Shown one piece after another: positions 6,200-7,689 of a stretch of 7,689 nucleotides of DNA. Under the pieces are notes generated by a model that did no database searches, was not told the origin of the DNA, and saw nothing but the letters and a program-made list of their open reading frames with translations. The number at the start of each line of letters is the position of its first letter. The first letter of the stretch is position 1. The translations under genes and the position numbers were made by a program. This DNA is from DATDOO01 sp035293245 (GTDB taxonomy: Bacteria; Pseudomonadota; Gammaproteobacteria; Methylococcales; Methylococcaceae): assembly GCA_035293245.1 (NCBI GenBank), contig DATDOO010000083.1, positions 1-7,689 on the forward strand, in the 5' to 3' direction.

Positions 6200-7477
6200 A
6201 TGTCACAGTCACGCCCCATCAACCGGACAGCACTCTCCGCCGCCGTACTCGCCTTGGGTACAAGCGGCAGCGCCATGGCTGGCTTAGACGAGGACGTGGA
6301 AAAAGCCCTGAACCTGGGAGACGGCAAATACGGCAAAGTCAATTTCGACGCGCGCTACCGTTACGAGTACGTCGATCAGGATCAGGGCGCCGGTCCTCCT
6401 GCAAGCGCGCTGAACCGTGTCGCCCACGCCTCGACGCTGCGGGTGCGCCTGGGCTACCTCACCCCGGAATTCCAGGGCTTCAAGGGCTTCGTGGAGTACG
6501 AGGGCAACCAGGATATCGGTTTCAACGATTACAACAGCACCGCCAACGGCCGGGCCGAGTATCCCATCGTCGCCGATCCCCAGGACAACGAAGTCAACCA
6601 GTTGTGGGTCGATTACGCCGGCGTGCCGCAGACCCACGTCAAAGTGGGCCGGCAGCGCATGATCTTCGACAACCACCGCTTCATCGGCAACGTCGTGTGG
6701 CGGCAGATGGAACAGACCTACGATGCGGTGACGGTCATCAACAATTCCCTCCCGGACACCACCATCCAGGCGGGCTACATCTGGAAGGTGCAGGACATCA
6801 CCTCCCGTTCCATCGGCATGAATTCGCCCGTGTTCAACATCGCCTACACCGGCCTGCCGTTCGGCAAGTTCATCGTCCACGGCGAGTGGCTGGATTTCGA
6901 CAACGCCGACGACCAGGGCCACGTCGGCGTCCCCAACTCCTTCAGCAACTCCCTCCAGACCGTGGGTGTGCGCTTCGACGGCTCCTACCCCGTGGTGGAC
7001 AAGGTCAAGGCGCTGTATACCGCCGAATACGCCTGGCAGGAGGACCACGCCGAGAATCCCAAGGACTTCAAGGCCGATTACTGGCTGGCCGAAGCCGGCT
7101 TGGACGTTTACGGCGTGACCTTCAAGGCCGCCTACGAGGAACTGGGCGCGGACCACGGCCAGGGTTTCCGCACCCCGCTGGCCACGCTGCACGCCTTCCA
7201 GGGCTGGGCCGACAAGTTCCTGGTCACTCCAGCCAATGGCGTCCGCGACATGTACGGCACGCTCAAGACCAGCCAGTTCGGCATCGACTGGATGGCGGTC
7301 TACCACGAATTCAGCGCCGCCAACGGCAATCAGGACTATGGCCACGAAATCGATCTGCTGGCCGAAAAGAAATTCGGCAAGCACTATTCGGTGCTGGTGA
7401 AATGGGCCGATTACAAATCCGACGGCTTCGCCACCGATACGCAGAAATTTTGGGTGCAGGGTTCGGTGAATTTCTGA
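6200..7477 (+). CDS. Outer-membrane beta-barrel porin, alginate-export (AlgE-like) family; probable nitrate-uptake porin
   Basis: The product is 425 aa. It starts with a Sec signal peptide: a basic N-terminus with R5 and R9, a hydrophobic stretch around residues 11-20, and likely cleavage after A27 in SAMA-G. The mature chain has alternating polar and aromatic strands and ends in Phe (WVQGSVNF), the usual C-terminal recognition signal for outer-membrane barrels. The block VKVGRQRMIFDNHRFIGNVV, running on to WRQMEQTYDAVTV (about residues 147-180), is characteristic of proteins annotated as alginate export family (PF13372), as I remember them. Members are often general or small-anion porins rather than true alginate exporters, and no alginate genes are near. 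The start is fixed by GGAGGA at 6191-6196. Its place after nasA behind its own sigma-54 promoter suggests it lets nitrate across the outer membrane under nitrogen limitation. The substrate is inferred, not seen. Confidence 0.85.
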   Translation: MSQSRPINRTALSAAVLALGTSGSAMAGLDEDVEKALNLGDGKYGKVNFDARYRYEYVDQDQGAGPPASALNRVAHASTLRVRLGYLTPEFQGFKGFVEYEGNQDIGFNDYNSTANGRAEYPIVADPQDNEVNQLWVDYAGVPQTHVKVGRQRMIFDNHRFIGNVVWRQMEQTYDAVTVINNSLPDTTIQAGYIWKVQDITSRSIGMNSPVFNIAYTGLPFGKFIVHGEWLDFDNADDQGHVGVPNSFSNSLQTVGVRFDGSYPVVDKVKALYTAEYAWQEDHAENPKDFKADYWLAEAGLDVYGVTFKAAYEELGADHGQGFRTPLATLHAFQGWADKFLVTPANGVRDMYGTLKTSQFGIDWMAVYHEFSAANGNQDYGHEIDLLAEKKFGKHYSVLVKWADYKSDGFATDTQKFWVQGSVNF

Positions 7478-7504
7478 CGCGCCGAAACTTGGGCGACGGG
7501 AACA

Positions 7505-7529
7505 AAACGGGCGCCTCGGGCGCCCGTTT
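7505..7529 (+). terminator. Intrinsic terminator of the porin gene
   Basis: AAACGGGCGCC (7505-7515) and GGCGCCCGTTT (7519-7529) form an 11-bp perfect stem with a TCG loop, 28 nt after the porin stop. The GC-rich core with an A-run before and a T-run after is typical. The T-tract is short (TTT, then GCGTT). It marks the end of the nitrate transcription unit. Confidence 0.85.
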
Positions 7530-7549
7530 GCGTTGGGGGCATCCATAGC

Positions 7550-7675
7550 ATGGCCGGAGAAGAAATCGCGATTGCCCATCTCTCCCTGGAACACTTGCGC
7601 GCCGACCAGACCGGAACCTTGATCGGCCAATGGGCACGGCTGGCCTACGCGTCTTTCCGCCCGCCGCCCCGGTAG
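7550..7675 (+). CDS. Doubtful small ORF, 41 residues, unknown
   Basis: An ATG at 7550 opens 41 codons ending with TAG at 7673-7675. The product begins MAGEEIAIAHLSLEHLRADQ and ends in a Pro/Arg tail (FRPPPR). It has no ribosome-binding site, no recognised motif and no membrane segment, and it sits directly after a terminator. It could be a small hypothetical protein, the remnant of a larger gene, or simply non-coding DNA upstream of the next gene. I found no similarity to any nitrate or Wadjet protein I know. Confidence 0.15.
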   Translation: MAGEEIAIAHLSLEHLRADQTGTLIGQWARLAYASFRPPPR

Positions 7676-7689
7676 GACGCCCCGGAACC

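Noticed and set aside
6284..7630. A 448-codon open frame on the minus strand across the porin gene
   Set aside because: It is also antisense shadow. The + strand has a signal peptide, RBS, barrel pattern and terminator, and the minus frame runs through that terminator.
1..7689. tRNA, rRNA, CRISPR arrays, transposase genes or attachment sites
   Set aside because: I looked on both strands and saw no cloverleaf, regular spaced repeats, transposase motifs or target-site duplications that I could support.

Overview
The window looks like a GC-rich gammaproteobacterial chromosome segment. The strongest taxonomic cue is an intact YaiL/DUF2058 gene, a largely gammaproteobacterial family. The GC-rich codon use and the nitrate gene set would suit a methanotroph-type (Methylococcaceae-like) host, but that is inference. 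All supported genes are on the + strand.

Layout. (1) 2-268 is the 3' end of a small membrane-protein gene cut by the window edge. (2) 352-876 is yaiL, intact. (3) About 1012-1290 is a decayed 5' fragment of a DUF3375 gene, the JetA (kleisin-like) subunit of Wadjet/MksBEF-type SMC systems. It has an internal frameshift and breaks off abruptly. (4) 1299-1463 holds a plausible nitrogen-control region: a -24/-12 (sigma-54) promoter candidate at 1448-1463 and two weak NtrC-like sites upstream. (5) 1499-3310 encodes a fused DmsB-DmsC protein: four [4Fe-4S] clusters followed by an eight-helix quinol-oxidising membrane anchor. (6) 3357-3425 is a 69-nt imperfect palindromic repeat. (7) 3442-6099 is nasA, a cytosolic molybdopterin assimilatory nitrate reductase with a C-terminal BFD-type [2Fe-2S] domain. 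(8) 6109-6124 is a strong sigma-54 promoter candidate, followed by a leader hairpin. (9) 6200-7477 is an outer-membrane beta-barrel porin of the alginate-export (AlgE-like) family. (10) 7505-7529 is a clear terminator hairpin. After it, only a doubtful 41-codon ORF is visible.

How the genes could work together (inference). The porin would admit nitrate to the periplasm. NasA would reduce nitrate to nitrite in the cytosol, and the DmsBC fusion would supply electrons from the membrane quinol pool, in place of the usual NADH-linked (NasC) or ferredoxin donors. Two sigma-54 promoter candidates, one before the electron-transfer/reductase pair and one before the porin, suggest joint control by nitrogen limitation. 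An inner-membrane nitrate transporter, a nitrite reductase (NirBD) and a regulator are not in the window.

The two most notable points are the apparent quinol-linked assimilatory nitrate reductase, whose membrane anchor appears inverted relative to E. coli DmsC, and the relic of a Wadjet defence gene abutting the nitrate cluster.
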